Notes under the pieces: model-generated | Database searches by the model: none | Seen by the model: the letters and a program-made list of their open reading frames with translations, nothing else | What the model was told of the DNA's origin: nothing | In this document: piece after piece, positions 44,371 through 57,042 of the stretch | Layout of the letters: each line of letters begins with the position of its first letter | How positions within the stretch are numbered: the first letter of the stretch is position 1 | DNA from: Brasenia schreberi | Taxonomy: Eukaryota; Streptophyta; Magnoliopsida; Nymphaeales; Cabombaceae | Assembly (NCBI GenBank): GCA_036023115.1 | Contig: JAYKKT010000048.1 | Span: 4,488,001-4,552,000, forward strand | Length of the DNA: 64,000 nucleotides | Reading direction: 5' to 3' | Translations under genes and position numbers: made by a program

Positions 44371-47300
44371 ACTACAACTCCGCCCATGTAAGGGATCACC
44401 CTTGCATTGTCGGTCCCACGCCCAGCTAAAGGAGGAGGGTTGTGTTAGGCTTCCGGCAGCCAGCGTAAAACTTCGTCGGATTTTATAACATGGATTATAA
44501 AAATTATGAGCATTGTTTTGGGGCATTCCCGCCTAGCGACGTGCTGCAGAACCCGAATGCAATAATAAGTAAGCAAGGGCCACTACATTTTCGCACGAAT
44601 ATAATGAATCAATTGCAAAGAGGGTTCCCACATCATGGACGGGTGTAGGTAAAAAAGTCAGTCCCGTTACATTACCGCCCGAATGTAGTGAATAATTTTC
44701 ACAAAGGGTCTCTGCATTTTGAATATGGACGGATGCGGGGGGGTAAGGAAGCTAGTTCTAGATAATAAGATTTGTATTGGTTCTTGGAATATCAGAACAT
44801 TATCCAGTAAGCTAATGGAGGTGGTAGATACTATGATTTGAAGAAAGATTCATATTTTATGTTTCCAAGAGACAAAATGGGTTGGAGAAAAAGCAAAGGA
44901 GATAGAGGATACAGGTTTTAAATTATGGTACTCAGGTAAAGAAAAGGCTCGAAATGGAGTTGGTATTATCATAAATAAAGATTTAAAAAATAGTGTAGTA
45001 GACATACAACGATATGGTGACCGAATCATGATGTTTAAATTAGTATTAGGAGCAGAGGTTTTGAATATAGTTTGTACTTACGTACCCCAAGTAGTACTAG
45101 AAGATAGTATAAAGATAACTTTTTGGAAAGAGTTTGATAAGGTGATTCAAAAGATTCCACAAAAGGAGATAATTTGTTTAGGAGGAGACTTAAATGAACA
45201 TGTCGGTAAAGAGGCATTAAGATATCAAGGTATTCATAGAAACTTTGGTTTTGAGAATATAAATGAGGAAGGTAGGGAGATTTTAAATTTTGCTATGGCA
45301 TTTGATCTCTTTATAGTCAACACAATCTTCAAAAAATGAGATGAACATTTAATTACTTATAAGAGTGGCTTATCACAAACACAAATTGATTACTTTATTT
45401 GTAAAAAAAAGATAGAGGGTGTTATAAAGATTGGAAGGTAATTTCAAGAGAAAGCTTAACCACCCAACATCGACTTTTAGTTATGGATTTACAAATAAAA
45501 AAATAGACAAAGAAGAAAAGAGTGCATTGAGCTATTCAAACTAAATGATGGAACCTCAAAAGCGAGAAAGAAGATATATTTAATCAGAAAGTCCTTCAAG
45601 GAGGTGTTTGGAATTATGTTGGTACACCTTGTGATATGTGAAATAATATGGCTATACATATGAGGAAAGTGGCAAAAGATGTGTTAAGTGTATCTAAGGG
45701 AGGTGTACCGGCACAAAAAGAAGTTTGGTGGTGGAATGAAGTAGTGCAAAATAAAATCAAGGCAAATAGGGTATGTTACAAATTACATTATGCTAAGAAA
45801 ACTAGTGAAACTTTAGAGGCTTATAAGAAAGCAAAGAAGGAAGCGAAAAAGGCCGTGAGTGAAGCAAAAGCTAAAATTTGAAAGAATTTATATAAAAAAC
45901 TTAACTCAAAAGAGGGTGAAAGAGATATTTTTAGGATAGCTAGGTCTAGAGATAAGAAAACTAAAGATCTTAATTAGGTTAGATGCATTAAGGACGAGGA
46001 TGAAAAAATTCTAGTGGCAAATGATGATATAAGAAATAGATGAAAAAACTATTTTTATAAGCTTTTTAATGAAAATAAAGATGTTAGTATTAGCTTAGGA
46101 GAGTTAGCCAAATCAAAAAAGTATATAAACCATAATTTCTACTGACGTATTCAAAAGAATGAAGTTAAAGAGGCTCTTAAACATATAAAGGGTGGTAAAT
46201 CGATAGGACCAGATAATATTCCTATAGAAGTTTGGAAAATACTAGGAGAAATAGGAATCACTTGGCTCACAAGACTATTTAATGAAATATGAAAAAACCA
46301 AAAGATGCCTAGGAATGGAGAGCAAGTACACTTATACCCATATATAAGAACAAGGGAGACATTCAAAATTGTGTGAATTATCGAGGTATAAGTTAATGAG
46401 CCATACTATGAAATTGTGAGAAAGAATTATCGAACGTAGGTTAAGACAAGTATCAAGTACAACAGAGAACCAATTTGGATTCATGCCAAGTAGATCTACT
46501 GTTGAAGCGATTCACCTTTTGAGATGTCTTATGGAACAGTTTAGAGCAAAAAAGAAAGACCTTCACATGATATTTATTGATCTAGAAAAAGATTATGATA
46601 GAATACTAAGAGATTTTCTTTGGAGAACTTTGGAAAAAAGAGGTATCCCATTGACATACATTAACCTTATAAGAGACATGTATGATGGTGCAAAAACATG
46701 TGTGAAGACTCATGAAGGAATGACAGATTTCTTTGAAGTTAATATTGGGTTACATCAAGGATCAACTTTAAGTCCATACTTATTTATAATGGTGATTGAT
46801 GAGTTAACAAAACATATGTTATTTGCATATGACATTGTATTAGTGGAGGAGTCTAAGGAAAAAGTTAATAGAAAATTGGAACTATGGAGAGAAACATTAG
46901 AAAGCAAAGGCCTCCGACTTAGTAGAACAAAGACAGAATATATGGAATGTAAGTTTGATCATTTGGTTACCTCAGGGGACATAGAAATTAAAATTGGCAC
47001 ACATTGCATCCTCCAAAAGGAAAGTTTTAAATACTTAGAGTCAAATTTTCAGAGTGATGGAAGAATTGATGTAGATGTTACGTATAGAATTAATGCTGGT
47101 TGGTTAAAATGGAGAGGAGCATCAGGTATTCTTTGTGATAAGAAGATACCATTAAAGTTAAAAGATAAATATTATGGAGCAGCAATTAGGCCTGCTATGT
47201 TTTATGGTTCTGAGTGTTGGGCAGTTAATCATCAACATGTACAAAAAATGTTTGTGACAGAAATGAAGATGTTGAGATGGATGAGTGGTCATATAAGAAA

Positions 47301-47631
47301 AGACCGTATACATAATGAGGTTATTAGAAACAAATTAGGAGTGACACCAATAGAGAATAAAATGAGAGAATATCGTTTAAGATGGTTTGAACATATAGAA
47401 AGAAGATCAAAAGAAGAACCTATAAAAAGGTATAAAAAACTAAATTTGGAAAGTATTAAAAGAGCTAGAGGATGACCACAAAAGTATTGGAAAGAAACAA
47501 TAAAGAATGATCTAGCTTATTGTGAGTTAACTGCTAACATGACACATGATAGGGATCTGTGGAAACAAAGAATCCATGTAGCTGACCCCGTCTAGTACGG
47601 GAAAAGGCTTAGTTGTTGTTGTTTGTTGTTG
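44371..47631 (+). mobile_element. Full-length RTE-clade LINE (3261 bp)
   Basis: Flanked by a perfect 12-bp target duplication (TATAAAGAAGGG). It has a ~400-bp 5' UTR, one decayed ORF with endonuclease and reverse transcriptase, a very short 3' UTR containing GACCCCGTCTAGTACGGG, and a (TTG)n-type tail. The size, the single ORF and the microsatellite tail fit RTE elements. The fragments at 9390-10885 and 20944-21450 are the same family. Confidence 0.92.
44767..47475 (+). pseudogene. RTE ORF: AP-endonuclease and reverse transcriptase, broken
   Basis: The endonuclease (about 44767-45430) reads SWNIRTL, CFQETKW, GVGIIINK, VCTYVPQ, GGDLNEHVG and ends with QIDYF. The RT (about 46100-47000) shows FMPSRSTVEAIHLLR, MIFIDLEKDYDRI, GLHQGSTLSPYLF and a box that reads MLFAYDIVLV instead of FADD, so a catalytic Asp is lost; about eight residues before it are deleted. 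The C-terminal part continues through SECWAVNHQHVQKM to ARG-stop. At least eight Trp codons are now TGA, and single CAG-to-TAG and CGA-to-TGA changes and one indel near 46390 are also seen. The enzyme nicked DNA and copied its RNA there; this copy cannot. Confidence 0.9.
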
Positions 47632-47643
47632 TATAAAGAAGGG
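47632..47643 (+). repeat. Target-site duplication of the RTE LINE (right)
   Basis: TATAAAGAAGGG, identical to 44359-44370. Confidence 0.85.
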
Positions 47644-48601
47644 GCTGCTGAAATAAAAACCCTTATGATATCTTGAACTAAGTTTATGAGGAAAACTCTT
47701 TATTTAGAAAGCCGGATTTAATTTTTATGTTATTTATCAAATGATGTCATAAATAAAACTCCTTTTTTCCGCTCCCCTTTCCCTTTCTCTCTAGAATGTA
47801 CACACGGCCACCTAGGTGCCCTCCCACCCCATGACCTAATCCCTCTCTCTCTCATCATTGAAAAACACCATTGTTGCCACGGGAAATGGATCCTTCTTCA
47901 CCATATAAACACCAACAACCCTTAGGACAATTCATTTTTCTCAGCTTGAGAGGATCGCATCCTCCGTCAAATACATTCAAACAAAACATGGTCAATCTTT
48001 TTAATTCTTGTGGCTATACCAATGAGAATTCTGAGAATCCCTTAACAATTGTGGGATAATGACCCATTTGAAGGCCCTTCATCTTAACAATTGAAGTCTC
48101 GTGCATTCCATCGGACAAGTAGATTGATGAACAACATCGACCGACACCTATTCACTAAGCGCCACCGTACCTCATTCTCCCAACCTTGTAGATAAGTCCA
48201 CAATCATAAATTCCTACAGAAACCTAATAATATCCAAACCTTGTTTTGGGGATTGTTTAAATTTTATGTTTTTCACAAGTGATATATATAGAGAGAGGGA
48301 AGTGTCATCTTCCATCTCCCAATTGCTTGGCGTTGTTGGTGTTCAACAAGAGACATATATTTCGATTTCTCATAATTGATGATCAAGAATTTGCATAGAT
48401 ATCGTGATCTGGTGTTCTTGATGTTGGAGGAGAGTTTGAAAGACGGAGAGCGAGAGCGTTCTATGACTTAGGCACTGCTTACGCACCATGTACGATTGGG
48501 GGGAATGAGAGAATCGGGGGAGTATGGTTCCCATTTAGATTAGATCCCATAGCCTAGATAAAGATCTCCCATCATTATCTTAATAATAAGAGTGTTCCTA
48601 G
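47644..48601. other. Unassigned intergenic DNA
   Basis: No gene or repeat family recognised. Confidence 0.5.
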
Positions 48602-48657
<56 letters not shown>

Positions 48658-48658
48658 C
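48602..48658. repeat. Compound microsatellite (CT)n(CA)n(TA)n
   Basis: Three consecutive dinucleotide runs. Confidence 0.97.
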
Positions 48659-48706
48659 CAATATGTATATGTAATTATGTATATATAGAGAGAGAAAGAG
48701 AGATAG

Positions 48707-50365
48707 CACTAGTACAAAATTGACTTTTTGTGATCAATAACATAACAATTCCGGTGATTCAAATGGCCGGAATATATCGATAAACAATACTAAGAGTTGA
48801 ACCCTCAATAATATAAAAACAATTATCACAATAAATCTCTGCAAGCTTTACCGATGGTAGGGAAATCCGATAGTCTTGAGTCTCAATTCTAGCGGTTGGA
48901 TGCCATTGGAAATGTTATAGACATTTATGGTGATTACTAGTAATTATTTCTAATGGTTTGAACTGCCTGAAATACTAACCCCTAATTACATCATTGACAA
49001 CCTCGTACCCTAGCCTTACATGGTCTCTCTCTATGTAAAACCTAATATCCTGTGACCTCCCTCTCTCTCCAGCAAGCCTTTTTGATGATGACCCCACAGA
49101 ATCCCTAATTCTCCTTGGGTAAGTTGTTGGTGGTCACTTTTGGCCCCATTAAATTGTAACCTTGAAATGTGAGAAGAAGTGTCATCTTCTCAAATTTCAT
49201 GAGTTGCCTTTTACAAAAGTAAGATTCAGTACAAAAATTGTTTTGTTTTTTATAAAAGTTATAAAAATCTCTCAGATAAACATAAAGATGTCTTTAACGG
49301 AAAGTAGGAGGAAAACATAATAAGAGGAAAAAGCCTAGTATAAGTTTAGTGTAAAATAACAAAAAAAAGGTAATACATGTACATTAAAATCTTTCTTGTA
49401 AAACCCTTGAGGGTAACCGTACACCTTAGTCTTCTTCCTCCTTCGCCTTCTCTTTTCTTCTTCTCAAGTGGGTGCTTACTTTCAGTTAGACTCGTGGTCT
49501 GTTGTGACCCGACTATATCATCATGCTTACAGTGGTATCAGAGTGATAGGTTTTCTCCTCAACTACATTTGCTTAAGGTACACAATTAATATTTAAAAAA
49601 AAAGATGAAAAGAGGTTAGAAAGGGAACTTCCTTGTTCATGGCTACTTTGCACAAAGAGAAAAGACAAAATGTGAAATCTTGCTCTCTATATTGAGACGG
49701 CAGCAAACCGCCTCTTTCAAGGTGGCTTGAGGTTGTCAAGAGAGACAATCACAGTCATATGTGAAACAACAAATAACAAAGATAAATTGTTACAAAGAAA
49801 ATGTAAAATCTCCTCTCTCGATTATTGTATTTAAAACAAAAAAAACATGTCATTGTCCCTCCATCAATAGGGATGAAGACTTGCAGTAAAGAAAGACGAA
49901 GACAAAAAGTCAGAAGTAAGGCATCGCCTCTTTGTTCTGGTTTCATGGCCAACCTCATGCCGACTAAACCAGGTAGAGGGTCAAATGGGTGGCAAAGGGT
50001 GCGTGATGAGAGATGAAGAAGATATGTCACCTTGAGAGATAAGAGAGGACAATCTAATGATAAAAGGCATAGGGTGTGAATGAGAGCGAGCGAGATGAGA
50101 GGAGCAAAATCTCTCTCCCTCTCTCTCCCCCCAAGCTATAAACATTTGGTTTATAGATTCTAGACATGGACATGGTCTCAACGAAATCATGGACTAAAAC
50201 CATGGTTTCATCGAAACTAGGAGCCATTTTACCCTCCTACCAATGGCTAGTAGAAATCGAAAACCAGAAACTACCTGGTTTCACAAAACCATCGGTAATT
50301 TCATGAAACCGAGGGATAGGAAATAGCTGACGACAACAATTTCTTATAAATTGCCTTGGGTAGTG
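48707..50365. mobile_element. Weak candidate for a non-autonomous CACTA element
   Basis: The left end reads CACTAGTACAAAATTGAC and the right end, reversed, CACTACCCAAGGCAATTTAT. Short motifs such as CCGGAAT, ACCGATGG and GAAACCA recur inside both ends, as in subterminal repeats. The terminal repeats agree only at CACTA and a few further bases, and the flanking triplets (TAG and GAC) do not match. No transposase is visible. Confidence 0.25.
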
Positions 50366-53300
50366 GACTAAAATTTTTTTCCTACCCTTCCCGTTACTAA
50401 ATATTATAGTTTGTCCTCATAAAGAAATATTATTTAGTCCAGATATTTTATGTTAAAAGATTGGAATGCACTTATCGAATTAGAATATTACAATATGTCA
50501 TTGAGTAAATTACAAATATGCTTACATATTTTAATGTAAAATGTTTGAAATACCTTGTACGTCTTAATGTACAAATATACCCTTTGGCAATTAGTCAGAA
50601 TTACGAATACCACGACTACAAATTTACTATTTTGTTCCTGTATAACCTATTGATTTATGGGACCCATATTGTGGGTGATTTTACGGTTTTATCCTTAACT
50701 GTGTGTTAAAATCTTTGTTATGCCATATGACAAAAGTACTTTCCTACCCTTGCAATTTTTGTAGAATTAAAAGAATGTCCTAAGACAGATTTACATTTAT
50801 TTCTTTCCTATTTATTCAAATTACTTAGTAACCATGAATTGTAATTTTACTATTTTGTCCCTATTTTTTTTAAATTACCAAAATGGATAGAATGTTAGAA
50901 TTACAAGTCTATCCACTACTTGTAAAGAAATTACAGAAATATTATTTTATTGTTTTGCCCTCATACTTGTTCCGAAATTACAGATTTTTTTTTAATTTCA
51001 AATATGTCCAATATGGTACATGTGTGTTAAATGAAATTGTTGTTAAGTGCCTGAAAATATTTACAATTCAGTACTTGGATATTATAGATACTGGAATTTA
51101 GTGCTTGACTATATTTTATTGTTCACTTGTTTTTTGTTTCTCATTTAAAATATTTAGACCCTCTACTTGTTGTCTCTTTCAAATTACTAAAAATGATTTC
51201 GAGAATCTATATTTCTAAGTTGGCGAAGACAAAAAAGTAAATGGTTTAAAATTTTAAACATGGAAAAAGAGAATCCCATTGGCCCTAACTTTAGAGGGTG
51301 TTCATTATGTATTTAAGGAAATTGTTTTGCCCTCTACCCCAGTTACAACAAACGAAGAGAAATAAAATATAAGATATTTTAAAGGAGGATACTATAGAAG
51401 TTCAATTTCCTGCCAGTGAAGGCCTTAACTTATTGCTTGTTATGGTACTTAATTATCTATGCTTGTTTTTAGATTTTCTTTAATGCGAGAAATAACTCTA
51501 TGCATGATGATGTTTTATAAACATTTAGGTCATTAATACCAATGTGCATTCACAAATCAAATTACTTTATCAAGCTAATATCATCTCAAGCATTTAGAAT
51601 GCATTAGTAAACATGATACACTTTAAAGATATAAAACAACTTCTAGCAAGATCCTGGTACTTTCAATCTAGTTGCATAATGTAACTCTCTGAATTCCTTA
51701 ACTCACTTCCACACACAAATAGAAACTTAGCCATGGTACCTATCTTCTCATGGAGGAGATGAGTTCAATTCATCCACTATAGATCAATCGAAAAGTGAAA
51801 TCAATCCATGTGATTGTGGCTTAACAAAGTGAGAAGAAAAGGACTTATATAAGTGCCCCTTTTACAATACTCAAAAGATGTGTGCATTCATTCTTGGAAT
51901 GTTACCATTTATACATGTATGATTTTAACAATATGAATACTTTAGGCATGCTTTTATTTAGCTAAACTTTCGGATTTGATTTTGAAAATTTTCCAAGTAT
52001 AAATTAGTTAAGCTCTAGATAGTTGATGGCCATGCATCCAATAGAAAAGTTCATTCTTTTTGTAGATTGTAAGATTTGGCATGAGCATCACAAATTGTTG
52101 TAATTCACCATAATCTTATCTCCCTAAGATAAAAATCATCTCTCACCCCTACTCTCGATGTGCAATCTAATCCTTAACATCACTCACTTTTCAGATTCTT
52201 CGTGTTAGTAAAAGAATATAAGTACTTACCATAAAACATCAATACATGCAATAATTTACAATTTATATCTTTTAATACCTGTTCTTGATTGAGCTATTTG
52301 GGGAGAGAGGCTTGTATCAACATTTAAGCAAAAGAGAAGACACACCAAGAGAGAACTGTACATTAACAACTCTTCCAATTTTTACACTTGATATTAGAAA
52401 GGAATGCCAAATCAAATTGCTATTCTAGTAGCATATCCAACATTCACTAAATTGGCAAGTTCTGGTCAAATGCTCTCTGTCTTTTGTAATATGATCTCTC
52501 TCAAGATGAAAGAACATAAAATATAATAAAAAATCTTGTTGAGGCCTCTTGACTACACGGGGCATATGGCATGCTTAAAACAATATCGTTCAATATCACT
52601 TGTTTAGAAAAACTTGCAATAAGAAAGAGAACACTTAATGCTAGTTCGGTAAAACTTCTACTATATGTAAAGAATAGTATGGCAAGTTGATGAGATAAAA
52701 AACATGTAAGAGATTTGAATTGGACTTCCTCAAAAGAAGACCCTTTACCAAATAAGAAAAGAAATTAAAACATAATGATTAACTACATTAAATGCATTCA
52801 CGAACTTATCATATTTTCACTGATGCAAATATGACCTTGCTAAAATCCATAGTTTCACCACAATTATGGTTGGTACTCATATGGATAACATTTTTTAAAC
52901 TAGTCACATGACTTTTGTTTATTGGCTCTACTTATGTTCCATAAACTACAAAAGAAACGAGAGGGAGATGGAGATAGGACCTTTTGAACCATACTGTGAT
53001 TCCCAGCGATAGGAAGGTTCACTCCTAGTTTCTATCTACATTGCATATCACGGCCTTTGCCTCTCCCATCAAAACCATTACTTGGTATACAATCTAAAAG
53101 ATAAAACTGTTTCATGACCAATTAGTAGAATGTTCTAAAGGAAATGATAAAGTCTTTTTAGTATATTTATTTATTACCAATTAAACTTATCATAGTTTGT
53201 TAGTGGAACGCTCATAAATAATTTCAAAACAAGAATGAATCAAACTTGAGAACTTTTTGGGACGCCTTGATTTGCATATGTTGTAGCACATTGGCAGCTC

Positions 53301-53523
53301 CATGGTGGAGGTTGAGGTTGATTATCTACTATCTAGCATCTTAGGTTTGTACTTAGACTACACACCAAACTTGTAACTTTTCCACATGATTGTATTTAGA
53401 TCCTTAGATAAAAATAAAGAAATGTTTTGCCTCTATGATTTGCTTGTTTCCTTCTATGCGTGGTCTTTGTATTGTGCTATGTGGAAATGATTCATTGAAT
53501 GTAGTGTCCTTGTTGTACATTAT
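50366..53523. other. Unassigned AT-rich DNA
   Basis: No gene recognised. Between about 50390 and 51000 a loose phrase of the type TTACTATTTTGTCCCTAT recurs at least four times, separated by 100-250 bp. The rest is non-repetitive by eye. Confidence 0.5.
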
Positions 53524-53863
53524 TGTAGACGCGTGAAAAATCCCCACGCCTCTTCGCCCTTTTCTGGGCTTGGTGTGGATCCTCTCGTGTGTCTAAGGCC
53601 TATTTATGTAAACAGGGCGTGCCAGCTAGCTTACCTAAGCTAGCGAAGATGTATTTTAAACTGACTTCTAATCGTGGCGATTGTGAGCAAGTGAGCTCTT
53701 GTCGTCGCAGACCTTCTTGCACCGATGCGCAAGGGTCAGTCTGTACGCTTTGCAAAAATCGAGTTTTTAGGATAGAAAGCCTACGAAGTGGTTCGAGGTG
53801 TCTAATTCGGGTCTTTTAGATGCGATTGCATACTTTAGATCACGTGGATTTGCACGTGCCAAA
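53524..53863 (-). mobile_element. 3' tip of a family-A LTR, minus strand, interrupted by element B
   Basis: Begins with TGTAGACGCG (reverse of the LTR end) and matches the last ~340 bp of the LTR of element A, including the palindrome GCTAGCTTACCTAAGCTAGC at 53625-53644. It stops in the GGCACGTGC tract at 53863, where element B starts. No PBS lies on its left, so it is a solo LTR or a 3' LTR. The rest is expected beyond the window. Confidence 0.9.
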
Positions 53864-56800
53864 TGTAGACGTGATTTTATTTCAAATCATGGGATTCAAA
53901 ATCAAACCCTCGAACTACGTCGGGTTGCGCGAGCGTGCCAGTTAGTTTACCAAAACTAACAAATTCTGATTTTCTGACTTCTAAGAACAATTGTGGACAA
54001 GTGAGATCTTTTCGACTTAGGCCTTCTTGAACCGACGCTCAAGGGTCATCCTAGACGCTTGAAATTTGTTTGCATCCGTTAATTCGAGAAAGGAAAAACC
54101 AGATTTTCCAAAGTTTCAGATTTGTGTTTAAGTTCTTGATTTCTGAAAAATTTCAGATTCTGAAAGTTGCAGAATCTGTTCAGTTTCAAAGGCCTGTTCT
54201 CTGAATTTTTAAAAATATTTAGGATTCTCCAAAAATTCTAAAACTTTTACCGAATGGAGACACGTATGTGTAGAATCAGAATATATTTTTATTTTATAAT
54301 TTAGTTATTTATTTTCTGAGAATTAAATATAGAATCAGAAACTGTTATAAAATTCAGAACAACCCTGTTTCTGTGGATCAGAAGCTCAGAAAAACAGAAA
54401 TATCTCAGTGCTCAGTCATCCAATTTCGGTGAAATTTTTGTGTTAGAAAGATACGGATGTTAGGTTTTCAAAGAATCAAATTTCATCCAATTTCATTCAG
54501 TGGGTGCAGAGATATGGGCAAAAGAACAGAGGTCTGTTACTAAACATTCTGTTTCTGTAAAATGCAATCTGGATTTTGTATAAACTTCACGGATCAAATT
54601 GGCTAGTCCACATTTCATAACAATTCCTCAAAATTTTATCTAAGAATGTCTGATATGTCTAGATTATTCATGCAAAATTTCGAAGCAATTGGCATATCCG
54701 TTTGTCTATGAAACTTTCATGATCAGACGCATGTACACAGACAGTTTCAGAAACCAGTTTTGCAGAAATTTTCAGAAGATTCCTAACGTGATTCTAGGAA
54801 CGATGTTCAACCTGTATCAGTTCTAATAAAGCATGGAAATCATACAAACATGGATTTTTGTTTCGTTTATGAAGGAATTATGCATGTTTGTATCGATATA
54901 GATCAAGAACATGGGCTCGTAGCCTCGATTCATATACAATTCTGCAGAATTTGTGGTTTTTCAGATTCGCATGAATTAAAACTAGTTTATGAAAGAATTC
55001 CAACCTGTATGATCGAGATGGAACGTAGAATAATCGTCGGGCGATCGTCGGACGTCAGAACCAGGTCGGCCTCTCTTCTTCCTCTTCCTTTCTCTCTCTC
55101 TCTCTCTATTTCTCTGAATTGTCGGACTGAATGTTCCTGTTTGATGGTTCCTCCGGATTGATGCTTTGTGGTGACTGGAGGATTAATTTTCGGACTGATG
55201 CTTTGCTCTAGCTGGTTCATGCCTTTGCAGCATCCTTGAGGCTCCTTTTATAGGCCAAAAGATGCCTCTTAGGTGTAGCATTGGGCAAGGCAAGTTTCCT
55301 TGCTGAATTTAACGTAAAAGGCATGTTATTGCTGTAAAAATTCAGATTTTGGAAAGTATCGCTGGTTCTGGCAACTGGTTGCTGGGTTTGGCAACTATAA
55401 ATGGCAGAATTTGACATGTTGGCTATGGAGTTTGCTTGGCTCGTTTTTGTCCAGAGGCTGGCTTTGGCAGATCAGCTGGTTCGGTGGAGCTGGGATCGGC
55501 AAGTGGAGCTATACAGAACAAGTGATATTGATCTTAGCAAGGTAAGTTGGTAGTGTTTCACGTTGCTGTAGGTGGACCTGCCTTCACCGAGTCGATTGCC
55601 ACTGTTGCCCGCTGAAATCGATCATCGTATTTTGGTAAGTGGCAAGCAACTGCTGTCAAGGTGGTCAATTAGTTGCCTTTTTGCCAAATATCAAGGCTGT
55701 ATGATGTCATATTAAGGAAACCTTGGATCGTGCAACATTTGAGCAAGTGCTGTGCAGCTGTGACAACCAGTAGAATTCACAACCACTGATGTAGCCAACA
55801 CGTTATCTGAAAATATGCAGAAGTGGTAGATATTGTTGTCAACGAGCTGAGGAGAATCTTTCTGCTTATTTGCATGTTTTTCAATCAAAAGATTCCTGGC
55901 CCAATCAAGGGTCAGTTTAATGCCAAGGCAATAGAGATTCTTTGGTAGTTATTCGGCAGCTAATTGTCCAAATGCCGCGCTGTGTAATAGCATTAGTTGA
56001 GGGATTCCATATGCTTCTTTAGAGACACAATCGCAGTTTGCATTTGATGAACATCTCCCATAACATTCCTCACATGAAATTCTTTAATACCCTCTAATGT
56101 CATATCAGCTAAGTTGGAGGAAAGTATCAATGTTGTTGTCTGCAGCTGGTTTAGCTATCTGCTGCCGTAATATCCATGTCTGTTTAAGAAGGCCATGATT
56201 CACAAACTCAGCAGGCCTGATGACTATTGTGCCTCTGCAACATTGCAAAAGGTGGCTCCCTCTGTTTGCAATTTGAGAACATAACTGCACATTTGCTGTG
56301 AAAGTAGTTATGCAAATCCATGTTACATGCTTTACTACAAAAGCGTTCAAGTAAGCCCATGTTACGTGTTTGAAAACCAACCATCATGCTCACTAGATTT
56401 CCCTCATGAGTGTTAAAAACTTTAACATTGTTCTTAACATAAAAGTAACATAACAGTAACATATGACAATGCAAAACTGATGCATATCAATACACTAATT
56501 ACCTCGACACCCAAACATAACATGGACACGTTACGAAAGGTGTTCGATACCAAACCTTTGTTCTCGGAAGCTATCGTTCTTGCCTCCGTCTTTCCTTTCC
56601 TTTGGTGAGACCAACTTTCCCTTCTGGAAGTGATTTCTTTTCAAATATGAGCTTTTCTTTGTGGGAAGCTCACTTTCCCTTTTTGATGCCCACTCTCCTT
56701 TTTGGGCACCCACCTGCCTTTTCAGGTGTCAAATTGTCTTATAAATGCCTGTTTCTTTTCAAACGGCAAATTTAAAACAAATTTATCAACAGAAAACTTT

Positions 56801-57042
56801 TAAATAAACGAAATCCTGCTTTTTCCATACCGGGGGCAAAATTGTCATTTTCATCCAATCTTGTCAAAATTCAAAATTTTCAGAAAGGAAAGTATTCTTT
56901 CATCATTTTAAAGCTTTCATAAAATTTTGGTACCGAAACAACTCGTTTAGTGCCTTTTTCCTTCGAAAACCCAAAATTACCAAAAATAGCTACTTTCCCA
57001 AAAAAAGTAAAAAGTTTAAAAGAAAATTTTGGGTGTTTACAG
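53864..57042 (-). repeat. 3' LTR of element B (3179 bp)
   Basis: Bounded by reverse complements of CGTCTACA (53864) and TGTAAACACCC (57042). It has a TATA box (CCTTTTATA on the plus strand, 55244-55252), a purine-rich leader, and the structured module: hairpin arms at 54018-54053 and palindrome at 53941-53960. Compared with the 5' LTR, scattered substitutions (three in the first 87 bases) show that B is clearly older than A. Confidence 0.9.
55244..55252 (-). promoter_or_regulatory. TATA box of element B LTR (3' copy)
   Basis: TATAAAAGG on the minus strand, conserved in the other LTR at 63626-63634 and in LTR D. Confidence 0.55.

Noticed and set aside
49521..49545. Copia-type primer-binding site (GTGGTATCAGAGTGAT) after a possible LTR end
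   Set aside because: It resembles the initiator-tRNA PBS, but I found neither a convincing LTR on its left nor copia coding sequence on its right.
55217..55417. Short open frames repeated in both LTRs of element B (also 63599-63799)
   Set aside because: Non-coding LTR sequence with no domain; the repetition reflects LTR identity.
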